In this document: piece by piece, positions 1 to 8,552 of the stretch
Layout of the letters: each line of letters opens with the position of its first letter
Position numbering within the stretch: position 1 is the first letter of the stretch
NCBI RefSeq assembly: GCF_021245805.1
Contig: NZ_JAJJNF010000004.1
Location: 346,777 to 410,776, forward strand
Origin: Mangrovimonas futianensis
GTDB lineage: Bacteria > Bacteroidota > Bacteroidia > Flavobacteriales > Flavobacteriaceae
DNA: 64,000 nucleotides
Direction of reading: 5' to 3'
Notes under the pieces: generated by a model
Databases searched by the model: none
What the model was told of the DNA's origin: nothing
The model's input: only the letters and a program-made list of their open reading frames with translations
Position numbers and translations under genes: made by a program

Positions 1-2014
1 CCAATGCTGGTGAATTTACTAATGATATTCCAAAATCTGGTTCGTTAGATATGGAAAAGGACTCACTAACAGCATAAAAAATATTGTCGGCTGCCTCAAC
101 CAATAACCTTGCGTCGTTATCTACAATAACATCTGGAACGCTTATTTCTTCCGAACCATCATTGGCCACATTTGATGCTACCTCAGTAAATGTAGCTCCT
201 CCATCTAAGGACAATAAAATGTTAACCGTTTGACAATTGATACTTGCATTTGTAGTAGAACCGACATTCCAAGTAACTGTTTGCGTAGAATTTGGTTCCC
301 AAGTTGGCGGCGTGCCCACGGTAAATGGAGCTACATCCTCCACGGTAATAGTCATTAAATCAAAACTTGACTGTCCATTAAGGCCAACAGCCGTGGCATC
401 CCTATCCCTTACAGTAAGAGCCCAATTCAAATCCCTGGCCACATTAACAACTGTTTCCCAATCTCCATTTAAACCAGGAAACGTTTCGGTTAATTCTCCG
501 TCAAGAACCCTGCTAAATTTCGGAATGTATCTATCTGGTGAATCGGTTGGCATTAAAGATCTGGTTGTTGTCCCTGCAAATAGGGACGGTCCAAAATTGG
601 ATGCAATAACTTGTCCGCTATCTGTTTGTTCCCAACAATAAGACAAAACATCACCTCCATCAGGATCTGTTCCTTCTCCTTTTAGCACATAAGCGGTCCC
701 CCTAGGGATGTGATAGTCATTTCCTGCGTTTGCGAGAGGGGGATTGTTGGTAATAGTAGTTGTTACCGCACAATTATTAGGGGCTGTAGCTATATTATTC
801 ATAATTTGGTTGATGCTGTGATAGTGAAAATAAGCATCACTATGCATCTGTAAATTTTGACCAGATACAATCCCAGCATAAGCCATAATAGTAGAACCAC
901 TTCCAGGTTCTGAGTTCACTCCTGTTCCTTCCGTGCTGAAAGCGAAGGTATGATTTGCTCCCATTTGATGACCCAACTCATGAGCTACATAATCAATATC
1001 AAAATTATCCCCTTCTGGAATGCCATCAGCTGGACTAGTTATTCCACTTCCTTTAGAACCATCTTCACATACACAACCAATACATCCTGCATTTCCTCCA
1101 CCTCCAGTAGCACCAAATAAATGCCCAATATCATAGGCAGCTTCACCAATAGTATTAGTTAAAGTATTTTGAAGCTGTCCATTCCAGCTTCCCATACCAG
1201 ATGCTGGAGAATATGGATCATTGAAAGGATTTGTATAAATCAATTCAGGGGCATCTACAACTAAAAAGGTTATAGCCATATCTGTTTCATATACTTCATT
1301 TACTCTTGTTATAGAAGCATTAATAGCTGCCAAGGCACCTTCTACCGTTCCACCATGATAAACAGTATATTCTCCAGTTACTGACATAGCTAGACGATAA
1401 GACCTTAAAGTTTGATCATTGGCGTCAAATTGATTGCTTTGTTGAGTCAATTTATTGGCTTCAACCATTTCATCAATGGTAGAACAAACAAATTCATCTA
1501 CAAAATCATTTTTTGAGCTTTTCTTATAAAGTACGTACTTGGAAGAACCATGCGAAACAGGCATTAAAAAATAAGCTTCCCTGTCCATATATGTAATCAT
1601 GGTTTGGACACCTTGAGGACTAACACTCATACGAAGTTTTGCGCCCCGATTTGTCACCCCAAATCCAACATAAGATTTAATTTGAGGAAATTTCAAAGAC
1701 AAAGATGGTGAAAATACAGGAGCCTCATAAATAAGAAAGGATTCAAGATTTCCATTATCACCTGGAACTTCTATTACCGTATTTGAACTGATTCCTTGTC
1801 CTCTTAAAGGAGCAGAAACCAAACCTTGCCTAAACGCATTAGCATTCAAGTCAAAGATACTTACCTCGTCATTTTTCAAATGAAACTTAGAGATAGCCAA
1901 CCTTTCATTTTCACTAGTAAGCGTTGACTTGCTCCAACCATTGCTTTGGGAGAATGAAGAGTAGCCAAACAAAAAAACCATTAGAGAAAAGGCAAAATGT
2001 AGTTTTGTTTTCAT
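1..2014 (-). CDS. Secreted reprolysin-like (M12B-type) zinc metallopeptidase, 3' end outside window
   Basis: The reading frame is open from an ATG at 2014 down to base 1, at least 671 codons, so the C-terminus is missing. Residues 1 to about 22 form a signal peptide ending near SSFSQS. A zinc site HELGHQMGANH lies at about residues 345-355 (bases 950-982), followed by a Met-turn (STIMAYAG) about 22 residues later, the HExxHxxGxxH plus Met-turn layout of metzincins. A Cys-rich patch (GCIGCVCEDG) precedes the zinc site. Downstream are beta-rich, Ig-like stretches. By analogy with relatives it is probably a T9SS-secreted protease whose sorting domain lies beyond the edge; that part is not seen. 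It is divergent from the M43 protease at 2373. Family assignment is firm at the metzincin level, less firm for M12B. Confidence 0.85.
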   Translation of the reverse strand, partial: MKTKLHFAFSLMVFLFGYSSFSQSNGWSKSTLTSENERLAISKFHLKNDEVSIFDLNANAFRQGLVSAPLRGQGISSNTVIEVPGDNGNLESFLIYEAPVFSPSLSLKFPQIKSYVGFGVTNRGAKLRMSVSPQGVQTMITYMDREAYFLMPVSHGSSKYVLYKKSSKNDFVDEFVCSTIDEMVEANKLTQQSNQFDANDQTLRSYRLAMSVTGEYTVYHGGTVEGALAAINASITRVNEVYETDMAITFLVVDAPELIYTNPFNDPYSPASGMGSWNGQLQNTLTNTIGEAAYDIGHLFGATGGGGNAGCIGCVCEDGSKGSGITSPADGIPEGDNFDIDYVAHELGHQMGANHTFAFSTEGTGVNSEPGSGSTIMAYAGIVSGQNLQMHSDAYFHYHSINQIMNNIATAPNNCAVTTTITNNPPLANAGNDYHIPRGTAYVLKGEGTDPDGGDVLSYCWEQTDSGQVIASNFGPSLFAGTTTRSLMPTDSPDRYIPKFSRVLDGELTETFPGLNGDWETVVNVARDLNWALTVRDRDATAVGLNGQSSFDLMTITVEDVAPFTVGTPPTWEPNSTQTVTWNVGSTTNASINCQTVNILLSLDGGATFTEVASNVANDGSEEISVPDVIVDNDARLLVEAADNIFYAVSESFSISNEPDFGISLVNSPAL

Positions 2015-2372
2015 AAAAAATTGTTTTTTAGGAGTTTATCAAATATAATTTTTTGAATTTAATGAAACAATTTTATCGTGTTCAAAAAAGAATTTGAGAA
2101 CAAGCCTATTTTACGTCAAAATCTCCACTATCAATTCCACTTTTTATATTCGCCTATTTTTTAACTAGTTAGATCTTTTAAAAACAAAATATTTTTTCAC
2201 AATATACCCCGAGAATTCTTGTTTGGCCCACACTTTAAATTCAAAATACCATTCCATTTTTGAAATATTCTCCTTTTAAATCAAAATAAAACTTACATAT
2301 TATCACAAAATCAATCTTTTTCTTAAGTTTTTTGTACATTTAGCGCCGATTTTACCCTAAACTGATTAAGAT
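2015..2372. promoter_or_regulatory. AT-rich divergent intergenic region between two secreted protease genes
   Basis: This 358-bp gap carries no plausible ORF. It must hold promoters for both flanking genes. A TACATTTA sequence near 2334 resembles the TAnnTTTG -7 element and lies about 30 bp before the ATG at 2373. No clear operator or hairpin was seen. Confidence 0.4.
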
Positions 2373-4436
2373 ATGAAAAAAACTACTCTGTTAAGTTTAA
2401 TATGCATTATCAGCGTATTAATCACAGAATCAATGCATTCCCAAGAAAAAAGACCTTTATCAAATAAGGTTTTTAATCAAAATTACACCCCTCAAAACCT
2501 AAAAGGTCTTCAGGATTATGGAACCATCAAATGTGTGACTGATGAATATGAACTATCGCTTCAAGAAAAATTCCCTAACAGATCAACAGAAGCAGAATTT
2601 GAAAATTGGTTAGCCCCTAAATTAGAGGCTAGAAAGAATAAGGTCAAAACTCAACGAGATGTAAATACCGTTATGACCATACCTGTCATATTTCATATAT
2701 TCACAGACGGATCAGGCTCAGAAAATGTATCAGAAACATTAATAAATGCTCAAATTGAACAATTAAATATTGACTACGCTAATTTAGCAGGTAGTTCATT
2801 TGATGTAGCCGCTGATACCGAAATACAATTCTGTTTAGCTCAAGTAGATGAAGAAGGTAATCAACTGGATGAAATCGGAATTAATAGAATTACAGATTTC
2901 GGACAAGGTCCTTTTTCAACAGGAGAAGTTGAAACAAATTTAAAACCTGCTACTCAGTGGGATCCCAATCAATATTTTAATATTTGGGTAGCCGACATTT
3001 CTGGAGGAATATTAGGTTATGCTCAATTTCCTAGTGATTCTGGATTATCTGGCCTAAATGTAAATGGAGGTGATGCCAATACTGACGGTGTTGCAGTAAC
3101 TTACTATGCAATAGGCTCTATGGACACTCCAAATCCTAATGGTGGGATTTATGGTTTTGGTAGAACACTTACGCATGAAGCTGGTCACTGGTTAGGGTTA
3201 AGACACATATGGGGTGATGGTGGTTGCTCTGTAGATGATTACTGTGCTGATACACCTGCTGCTGCAGATTCAAACTTCGACTGTGTAACGACAGACTCTT
3301 GTACATCCGATTCTTTAAATGATATGATCGAGAATTATATGGATTATACCAATGACGAATGTATGGATACTTTTACAGCAGATCAAAGTTCAAGAATTGC
3401 AACCGTTATGGAAAATAGCCCAAGAAGGTTAGAACTATTAACTTCTACAGCTTGTGAGCCAGCCATGGTTTATGATTTGGACGGTAGAGTTAAAATTGAT
3501 GCATTAAACATTGACAATTGTGAATACTCCATTTCACCGGATATTACCTTAATCAACCAAGGGAACAATGCGCTAACCTCTGTAACCATTGAATTTGATA
3601 TAGATGGGGCGACTTCTGACTCTTATTCTTGGACTGGAAACCTAGTTAATTTTGGGGACTCTGAAACTATTACATTAAGTGCGATGTCAATTAGTGAAGG
3701 AGAGCACACCTTTAACGTATCACTTGTTGATGCAAATGGTGCCACAGATATGAATGTTAATAATGATAATGACTCAGAAGATTTTGTTTCAGCTACCAAT
3801 TTAGAAACAGGTTCAGAAATTGTATTGAACGTACAACCTGACATCTATGGAAGCGAGATTACATGGGAATTAACTGATGAATCTGGAGCTGTTTTATACA
3901 GTGGTGGACCATATGAAGATGGTGAATTCACTCAAAACCCTTGGACTGGAGAAGTTACCGTTACGTACATGGATGAATTAGATACTCAAGCTTTCACTTT
4001 AGGTGATGGTTGCTACACTTTTTCAATCTACGACTCGTATGGAGATGGTATATGTATTGGTGGGGACGCTGTTCCAGATGTAAACGGATACTACGCTTTA
4101 AGCTCCAACGGAGAAGAATTTGCCAATAGTTGTGATTATGGAAATGGCGAATCATTGACATTTACAATCAATGCTTTAAGTACTCAAGAATTCCAACTAA
4201 ATCAAACTATTTCGATATACCCGAATCCTTCAAAAGGAATCTTAAATATCAAAACAACCAGCGATTTACCAGACAACTACACCATCTATAATGTATTAGG
4301 TCAAGTTGTTTCTAGTAAATCCATCAGATCAAATGCTGACTTAATGATCAACACATCAGAATTCAGCAATGGTATGTATTTCATTAAAATCAATAAAAAC
4401 GATCAAGCTATTTCTATTCCATTCATTAAAGAATAG
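2373..4436 (+). CDS. Secreted M43-family (pappalysin/cytophagalysin-like) metalloprotease with T9SS sorting domain
   Basis: 687 residues. An N-terminal signal peptide (about 1-23) precedes a propeptide-like region to about residue 100. The catalytic domain holds HEAGHWLGLRH at about residue 268, followed by Cys-rich segments and a Met-turn (NYMDYTND), the pattern of family M43 peptidases, whose zinc ligands are the three histidines. A beta-rich region (about 370-600) resembles CARDB/Ig-like and calcium-type modules. The last ~75 residues (IYPNPSKGILNIKTT, then GMYFIKIN) are a type A T9SS C-terminal sorting domain, so the protein is expected to cross the outer membrane and stay at the surface or be released. 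Monocistronic: a strong terminator follows at 4460. Substrate unknown. Confidence 0.92.
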   Translation: MKKTTLLSLICIISVLITESMHSQEKRPLSNKVFNQNYTPQNLKGLQDYGTIKCVTDEYELSLQEKFPNRSTEAEFENWLAPKLEARKNKVKTQRDVNTVMTIPVIFHIFTDGSGSENVSETLINAQIEQLNIDYANLAGSSFDVAADTEIQFCLAQVDEEGNQLDEIGINRITDFGQGPFSTGEVETNLKPATQWDPNQYFNIWVADISGGILGYAQFPSDSGLSGLNVNGGDANTDGVAVTYYAIGSMDTPNPNGGIYGFGRTLTHEAGHWLGLRHIWGDGGCSVDDYCADTPAAADSNFDCVTTDSCTSDSLNDMIENYMDYTNDECMDTFTADQSSRIATVMENSPRRLELLTSTACEPAMVYDLDGRVKIDALNIDNCEYSISPDITLINQGNNALTSVTIEFDIDGATSDSYSWTGNLVNFGDSETITLSAMSISEGEHTFNVSLVDANGATDMNVNNDNDSEDFVSATNLETGSEIVLNVQPDIYGSEITWELTDESGAVLYSGGPYEDGEFTQNPWTGEVTVTYMDELDTQAFTLGDGCYTFSIYDSYGDGICIGGDAVPDVNGYYALSSNGEEFANSCDYGNGESLTFTINALSTQEFQLNQTISIYPNPSKGILNIKTTSDLPDNYTIYNVLGQVVSSKSIRSNADLMINTSEFSNGMYFIKINKNDQAISIPFIKE

Positions 4437-4459
4437 TTTGTATACATATGATTTTTCAC

Positions 4460-4495
4460 AAAGAGGATTGACAAATGTCAATCCTCTTTTTTATT
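4460..4495 (+). terminator. Intrinsic terminator of the M43 protease gene
   Basis: A near-perfect 14-bp stem (arms at 4460-4473 and 4476-4489, containing GAGGATTGACA and its complement) is followed by a T tract. It ends two bases before the TTG start used for ribF. Confidence 0.9.
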
Positions 4496-4496
4496 T

Positions 4497-5450
4497 TTGA
4501 AAAAATTCTCATTCTTGGAAATAATTAACACGTCATCAAAAAAATTTGAAGACCCTTCAGTGGTCACTATTGGAACTTTTGATGGTGTTCATATTGGTCA
4601 TCAAAAAATTATTGAGAAATTGGTTGATTCGGCCAAATCCAATCATTTGAAATCCATTGCCCTTACATTTTTTCCACATCCCAGAATGGTTCTCCAAAAA
4701 GATGCCAAAATCAAACTAATCAATACCATTAATGAAAGAGCTCAATTAATGGAGGGTTTGGGCTTAGACTACCTTTACATCAAAAAATTTGATTTAGATT
4801 TTTCAAGATTGACAGCCGAAGAATTTGTGTCGCAAGTGTTAGTGGCAGAACTACACGCAAAAAAAGTCATCATTGGATACGACCACCATTTTGGGAGAAA
4901 TAGAAATGCCAATATTGAAGATTTGAAAGTTTTTGGAGAGGAATTCGGATTTGAGGTGGAGGAAATTTCTGCGCAAGACATCGATGAAGTAGCTGTTAGC
5001 TCTACCAAAATAAGAAATGCCTTAAAAGAAGGTGACGTTCAAACAGCCAACACCTATCTAGGCTATGAGTTTATGCTTACAGGAGAAGTTGTTAAAGGAA
5101 AAGGCCTTGGAAAAGACCTTCAATATCCAACAGCCAACATACAAATTCCTGAAGCTTACAAATTGATTCCCAAAATAGGTTCATATGTCGTCAAATCAAC
5201 TATTGAAGGCCAAACCTATTTCGGCATGATGAACATAGGACTTAATCCCACAGTAAAGGATGATGAAAAGGAATCTATTGAAGTTCATTTTTTTAAATTA
5301 AACCAAGACCTATATAACAAAACACTTACCATACATTTTTTGACCAGAATTCGAGATGAAGAAAAATTTGATGGATTGGATGATTTGGTGCAACAGCTGG
5401 ATAAAGACAAAGCTTTTTCATTAGATTTTATAAAAACCTATGATCAATAA
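4497..5450 (+). CDS. ribF: Bifunctional riboflavin kinase / FAD synthetase
   Basis: 317 residues. The N-terminal FMN adenylyltransferase half has GTFDGVHIGH at about residues 26-35 and the SSTKIR motif near 168. The C-terminal riboflavin kinase half has GKGLGKDLQYPTAN around 200-213. It converts riboflavin to FMN and FMN to FAD in the cytoplasm. The frame opens at a TTG at 4497; no ATG lies between it and the first conserved block, so TTG is taken as the start, placing it right against the T tract of the preceding terminator. It overlaps the next gene by 11 bp. Confidence 0.95.
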   Translation: MKKFSFLEIINTSSKKFEDPSVVTIGTFDGVHIGHQKIIEKLVDSAKSNHLKSIALTFFPHPRMVLQKDAKIKLINTINERAQLMEGLGLDYLYIKKFDLDFSRLTAEEFVSQVLVAELHAKKVIIGYDHHFGRNRNANIEDLKVFGEEFGFEVEEISAQDIDEVAVSSTKIRNALKEGDVQTANTYLGYEFMLTGEVVKGKGLGKDLQYPTANIQIPEAYKLIPKIGSYVVKSTIEGQTYFGMMNIGLNPTVKDDEKESIEVHFFKLNQDLYNKTLTIHFLTRIRDEEKFDGLDDLVQQLDKDKAFSLDFIKTYDQ

Positions 5451-6750
5451 TTTCCTATTTAAACAAGTAGATAACAGTTCGCTTATCGTCTTTCGAATTA
5501 TTTTCGGATTGCTATGTTTTTTGGAATCAGTCGGTGCCATTTTTACTGGCTGGGTAAAGAAGGCTTTTATTGATCCAGATTTCACCTTTTCATTCATAGG
5601 GTTTGAATGGCTTCAACCGTTGCCAGGTTATGGCATGTATGCTTATTATGTGCTCATGGGATTCTTTGGGTTGTTCATTATGGTTGGTTTTAAATACAGA
5701 TTTTCAGCTTTGATGTTTACTCTCATGTGGTTGGGTTGTTATCTCATGCAAAAATCATCTTATAATAACCACTATTACTTGCTCATCCTTTTGAGTGCCA
5801 TCATGGTCATTATGCCTGCCCATAAGCATACCTCCTTTGATGCTAAACGCAACCCAAATTTGCAAAAAAATTCTATGCCTAATTGGTGTCGATGGGTCTT
5901 TATACTTCAGATGTTTATTGTATATAGCTACGCATCCATCAATAAAATATATCCCGATTGGCTAGATCTAACCGTTATGGAACTGCTCATGAAAGGGAAA
6001 CAACATTATTATTTGGTTGGAGATTTATTACAGCATAGATGGGTTCATTATTTTTTAACCTATGGAGGCATCCTTTTTGACGGACTTATTATTCCATTGT
6101 TACTTTTTAAACCTACCAGAAAATGGGCCTTTTTTGCGTCTATATTTTTTCACCTCTTTAATTCCTTTATTTTTCAGGTTGGTATTTTCCCTTATTTATC
6201 CTTAGCATTTGCCCTATTTTTCTTTGAACCCAAAACCATTCACAACTTGTTTCTTAAAAAGAAGCCTTTTTACGAAGGCTCAGAAATTGAAATTCCAAAA
6301 TATCATAAGCTGTATTTATCCCTCTTTGGCCTATATTTTCTATTTCAAATAGGGTTCCCAATAAGGCACCATCTCATTCAGGATGATGTTCTATGGACAG
6401 AGGAGGGCCACCGAATGTCATGGCGCATGATGTTAAGATCTAAACAAGGGATTGCCACCTACAAAATCGTAGACCAAGAAAAAAACCAATCGCAAATAGT
6501 CAAATTAGATGATTTTCTTACTAGAAAACAAATGCGTTTGGCTACAACAAAACCAGATGCCATTTGGCAATTTGCGCAGCATCTTAAAAAGCAATATGAG
6601 AAAAACGGACAAGAAATTGAGGTTTATGTGGATTGTAAAATAAGCGTAAACGGAAAACCTTACCAACAGCTGACCAATCCAGAAATTGACCTCGCTAATA
6701 CCCCATGGGAGCCCTATAAACATGCTAATTGGTTATTACCCTCAAAATAG
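5440..6750 (+). CDS. HTTM-domain (vitamin K-dependent gamma-carboxylase-like) multipass membrane protein
   Basis: 436 residues with many hydrophobic segments in the N-terminal ~320 residues, including FRIIFGLLCFLESVGA, a YYLLILLSAIMVIMPAH segment and FHLFNSFIFQVGIFPYLSLA. The ordered features GMYAYY, the HYY motif after a helix, and the FHLFNS histidine motif fit the HTTM superfamily, whose best-known member is gamma-glutamyl carboxylase. The remaining ~115 residues are soluble. It overlaps ribF by 11 bp, suggesting translational coupling. Function in bacteria is not established, and whether this one has carboxylase activity cannot be told from sequence alone. Confidence 0.8.
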   Translation: MINNFLFKQVDNSSLIVFRIIFGLLCFLESVGAIFTGWVKKAFIDPDFTFSFIGFEWLQPLPGYGMYAYYVLMGFFGLFIMVGFKYRFSALMFTLMWLGCYLMQKSSYNNHYYLLILLSAIMVIMPAHKHTSFDAKRNPNLQKNSMPNWCRWVFILQMFIVYSYASINKIYPDWLDLTVMELLMKGKQHYYLVGDLLQHRWVHYFLTYGGILFDGLIIPLLLFKPTRKWAFFASIFFHLFNSFIFQVGIFPYLSLAFALFFFEPKTIHNLFLKKKPFYEGSEIEIPKYHKLYLSLFGLYFLFQIGFPIRHHLIQDDVLWTEEGHRMSWRMMLRSKQGIATYKIVDQEKNQSQIVKLDDFLTRKQMRLATTKPDAIWQFAQHLKKQYEKNGQEIEVYVDCKISVNGKPYQQLTNPEIDLANTPWEPYKHANWLLPSK

Positions 6751-6784
6751 GCTCGCTTTTATTTCCTGCAACCTAAAATCTTCT

Positions 6785-6792
6785 TAATTTTG
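6785..6792 (+). promoter_or_regulatory. Bacteroidota -7 promoter element of serS
   Basis: TAATTTTG matches the TAnnTTTG consensus 46 bp before the serS ATG. A clear TTG -33 element is not seen at the expected distance (only CTG 16 bp upstream), so the promoter is moderate. The same CTTCTTAATTTTGTGC context recurs before the threonine dehydrogenase gene at 60473. Confidence 0.5.
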
Positions 6793-6837
6793 TGCTTCAA
6801 TTTCAGATGGTAATACCCATCAACTAAATATTATCCT

Positions 6838-8109
6838 ATGTTACAAGTACCTTTTATTAGAGAAAACAAAGAAGAGGTTATTAAGCGACTGGCCAAAAGA
6901 AATATTGACGCCAGTGAAATGATTGAAAATGTAATTTCGGCCGATGAGGAAAGAAGAAGTCTTCAGGCAAACCTGGATAATATTTTAGCAGATTCCAATG
7001 CCATCTCGAAAGAAATTGGCTTATTATTTAAATCAGGACAAGCTGAAAAAGCAAACGAATTAAAAGCCAAAACATCTGAATTAAAAGAGACATCCAAACA
7101 GCTCAACGACCAACTCAACCAAAAGGTTCAAGAGCTCAATGAGTTGTTATACAAAATACCTAACGTTCCAAATGACATTGTCCCAGGTGGTAATTCTGAT
7201 ACTGACAACGAGGAGGTATTTAGAGAAGGTGATATTCCGCAATTGAGTGAGAATGCCTTACCTCACTGGGAATTGGCTAAAAAATATGATATCATTGATT
7301 TCGAATTAGGAAATAAAATTACTGGAGCTGGATTTCCTGTTTACAAGGGAAAAGGTGCTAGACTGCAACGAGCTTTAATTGCCTATTTCCTTGATAAAAA
7401 TACCGAAGCAGGTTATACAGAATATCAGCTACCACATTTGGTAAACGAAGCCTCTGGATTTGGTACAGGCCAATTACCAGACAAAGAAGGACAAATGTAC
7501 CATGTCACAGAAGATAATCTGTATTTAATACCTACGGCTGAAGTTCCTGGAACCAATATTTTTAGGGATGTCATCTTGAATGAAACGGACTTACCTATTG
7601 GAATTACTGGATACACCCCTTGTTTCAGAAGGGAAGCCGGAAGTTATGGAGCTCATGTAAGAGGGTTGAATAGGTTACACCAATTTGACAAAGTGGAAAT
7701 ACTAAGGGTCGAGCATCCTTCAAAATCGTATGATGCCCTAGACAACATGGTTAATCACGTAAAAGGTATTTTACAAGAATTAGAGCTGCCTTATCGTATC
7801 CTTAGATTATGTGGAGGAGATTTAGGCTTTACCTCGGCATTGACTTATGACTTTGAAGTCTTTTCTACAGCTCAAGAAAAATGGTTAGAGATATCATCAG
7901 TTTCTAATTTTGAAACCTTTCAAGCAAACAGGCTAAAACTTCGATTTAAAAATTCTGAAGGAAAAAATGAATTGGCTCACACCTTGAATGGAAGCTCATT
8001 AGCTTTACCTAGAGTTTTAGCGGGTATATTGGAAAATAACCAAACAGATAATGGCATTATGATTCCAAAAGCACTAATTCCTTACACTGGTTTCGAAATG
8101 ATTGATTAA
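6838..8109 (+). CDS. serS: Seryl-tRNA synthetase
   Basis: 423 residues, normal length. Residues 1 to about 110 form the tRNA-binding coiled coil. The class II catalytic core follows, with motif 2 around 262-275 (FRREAGSYGAHVRG) and motif 3 near the C-terminus (NGSSLALPRVLAGILEN). It charges tRNA-Ser with serine. Monocistronic, with its own -7 element upstream and a terminator at 8138. Confidence 0.97.
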   Translation: MLQVPFIRENKEEVIKRLAKRNIDASEMIENVISADEERRSLQANLDNILADSNAISKEIGLLFKSGQAEKANELKAKTSELKETSKQLNDQLNQKVQELNELLYKIPNVPNDIVPGGNSDTDNEEVFREGDIPQLSENALPHWELAKKYDIIDFELGNKITGAGFPVYKGKGARLQRALIAYFLDKNTEAGYTEYQLPHLVNEASGFGTGQLPDKEGQMYHVTEDNLYLIPTAEVPGTNIFRDVILNETDLPIGITGYTPCFRREAGSYGAHVRGLNRLHQFDKVEILRVEHPSKSYDALDNMVNHVKGILQELELPYRILRLCGGDLGFTSALTYDFEVFSTAQEKWLEISSVSNFETFQANRLKLRFKNSEGKNELAHTLNGSSLALPRVLAGILENNQTDNGIMIPKALIPYTGFEMID

Positions 8110-8137
8110 CATGTAGGTTTTTTCCTATTTTGACGAT

Positions 8138-8187
8138 AAAATGACAAAAAAATTAGTTGTAATCTATTTTTTTGTCATTTTTTTTTG
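8138..8187 (+). terminator. A/T-rich intrinsic terminator after serS
   Basis: Arms at 8138-8153 and 8166-8181 pair over 16 bp (containing ATGACAAAAAAAT and its complement) around a 12-nt loop, and are followed by a T run. The stem is mostly A-T pairs, so efficiency is uncertain. Confidence 0.7.
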
Positions 8188-8245
8188 CTTTTTTAAGATT
8201 TTTTTAGCAAGTTAGCATACCATAAAAAATCAAACCTACTTATAA

Positions 8246-8374
8246 ATGAAGAATATCCTTCGCATATTATTAATTGCAGCCATGGTCGTTCTTGCCGCCA
8301 AGTTTCTAGGAGATGACTTCTTGAAACTGGATCAACACCCAAATCAATCATCTGCTGCCATATATACAGAATAA
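8246..8374 (+). CDS. Small hydrophobic peptide, 42 residues
   Basis: An ATG at 8246 opens a 42-codon frame: MKNILRILLIAAMVVLAAKF, then GDDFLKLDQHP and a polar tail. One N-terminal transmembrane or signal-like helix (about 4-20). It sits alone between the serS terminator (8138) and another strong terminator (8461), so it probably forms its own short transcript. No family recognised. The consistent codon usage, basic-hydrophobic start and isolated transcription unit support a real gene, but comparative evidence is lacking. Confidence 0.5.
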   Translation: MKNILRILLIAAMVVLAAKFLGDDFLKLDQHPNQSSAAIYTE

Positions 8375-8460
8375 CTGAGGTTTAAAAATAAAGCCCCAAT
8401 CAAGTATTTGAATCATGTTTAATTCAAGCATTGATTAATAGCACATTTATTTTGGTTGGC

Positions 8461-8494
8461 AAAATGCCTATACTTGCCGTATAGGCATTTTTTT
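8461..8494 (+). terminator. Strong intrinsic terminator
   Basis: AAATGCCTATAC (starting 8462) and its complement (8479-8490) form a 12-bp stem with loop TTGCC, then a T run. It closes the small-peptide transcript at 8246. Confidence 0.9.
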
Positions 8495-8552
8495 ATATTA
8501 CCATTGGCAATATCCCAAGAATGGATTTGTTATATTTACCCAAAGTAAGGTT

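Noticed and set aside
237..641. Plus-strand ORF of 134 codons
   Set aside because: It lies antisense inside the continuous minus-strand M12B-type protease frame, which carries a signal peptide and zinc motif; the plus-strand product has no recognisable features.
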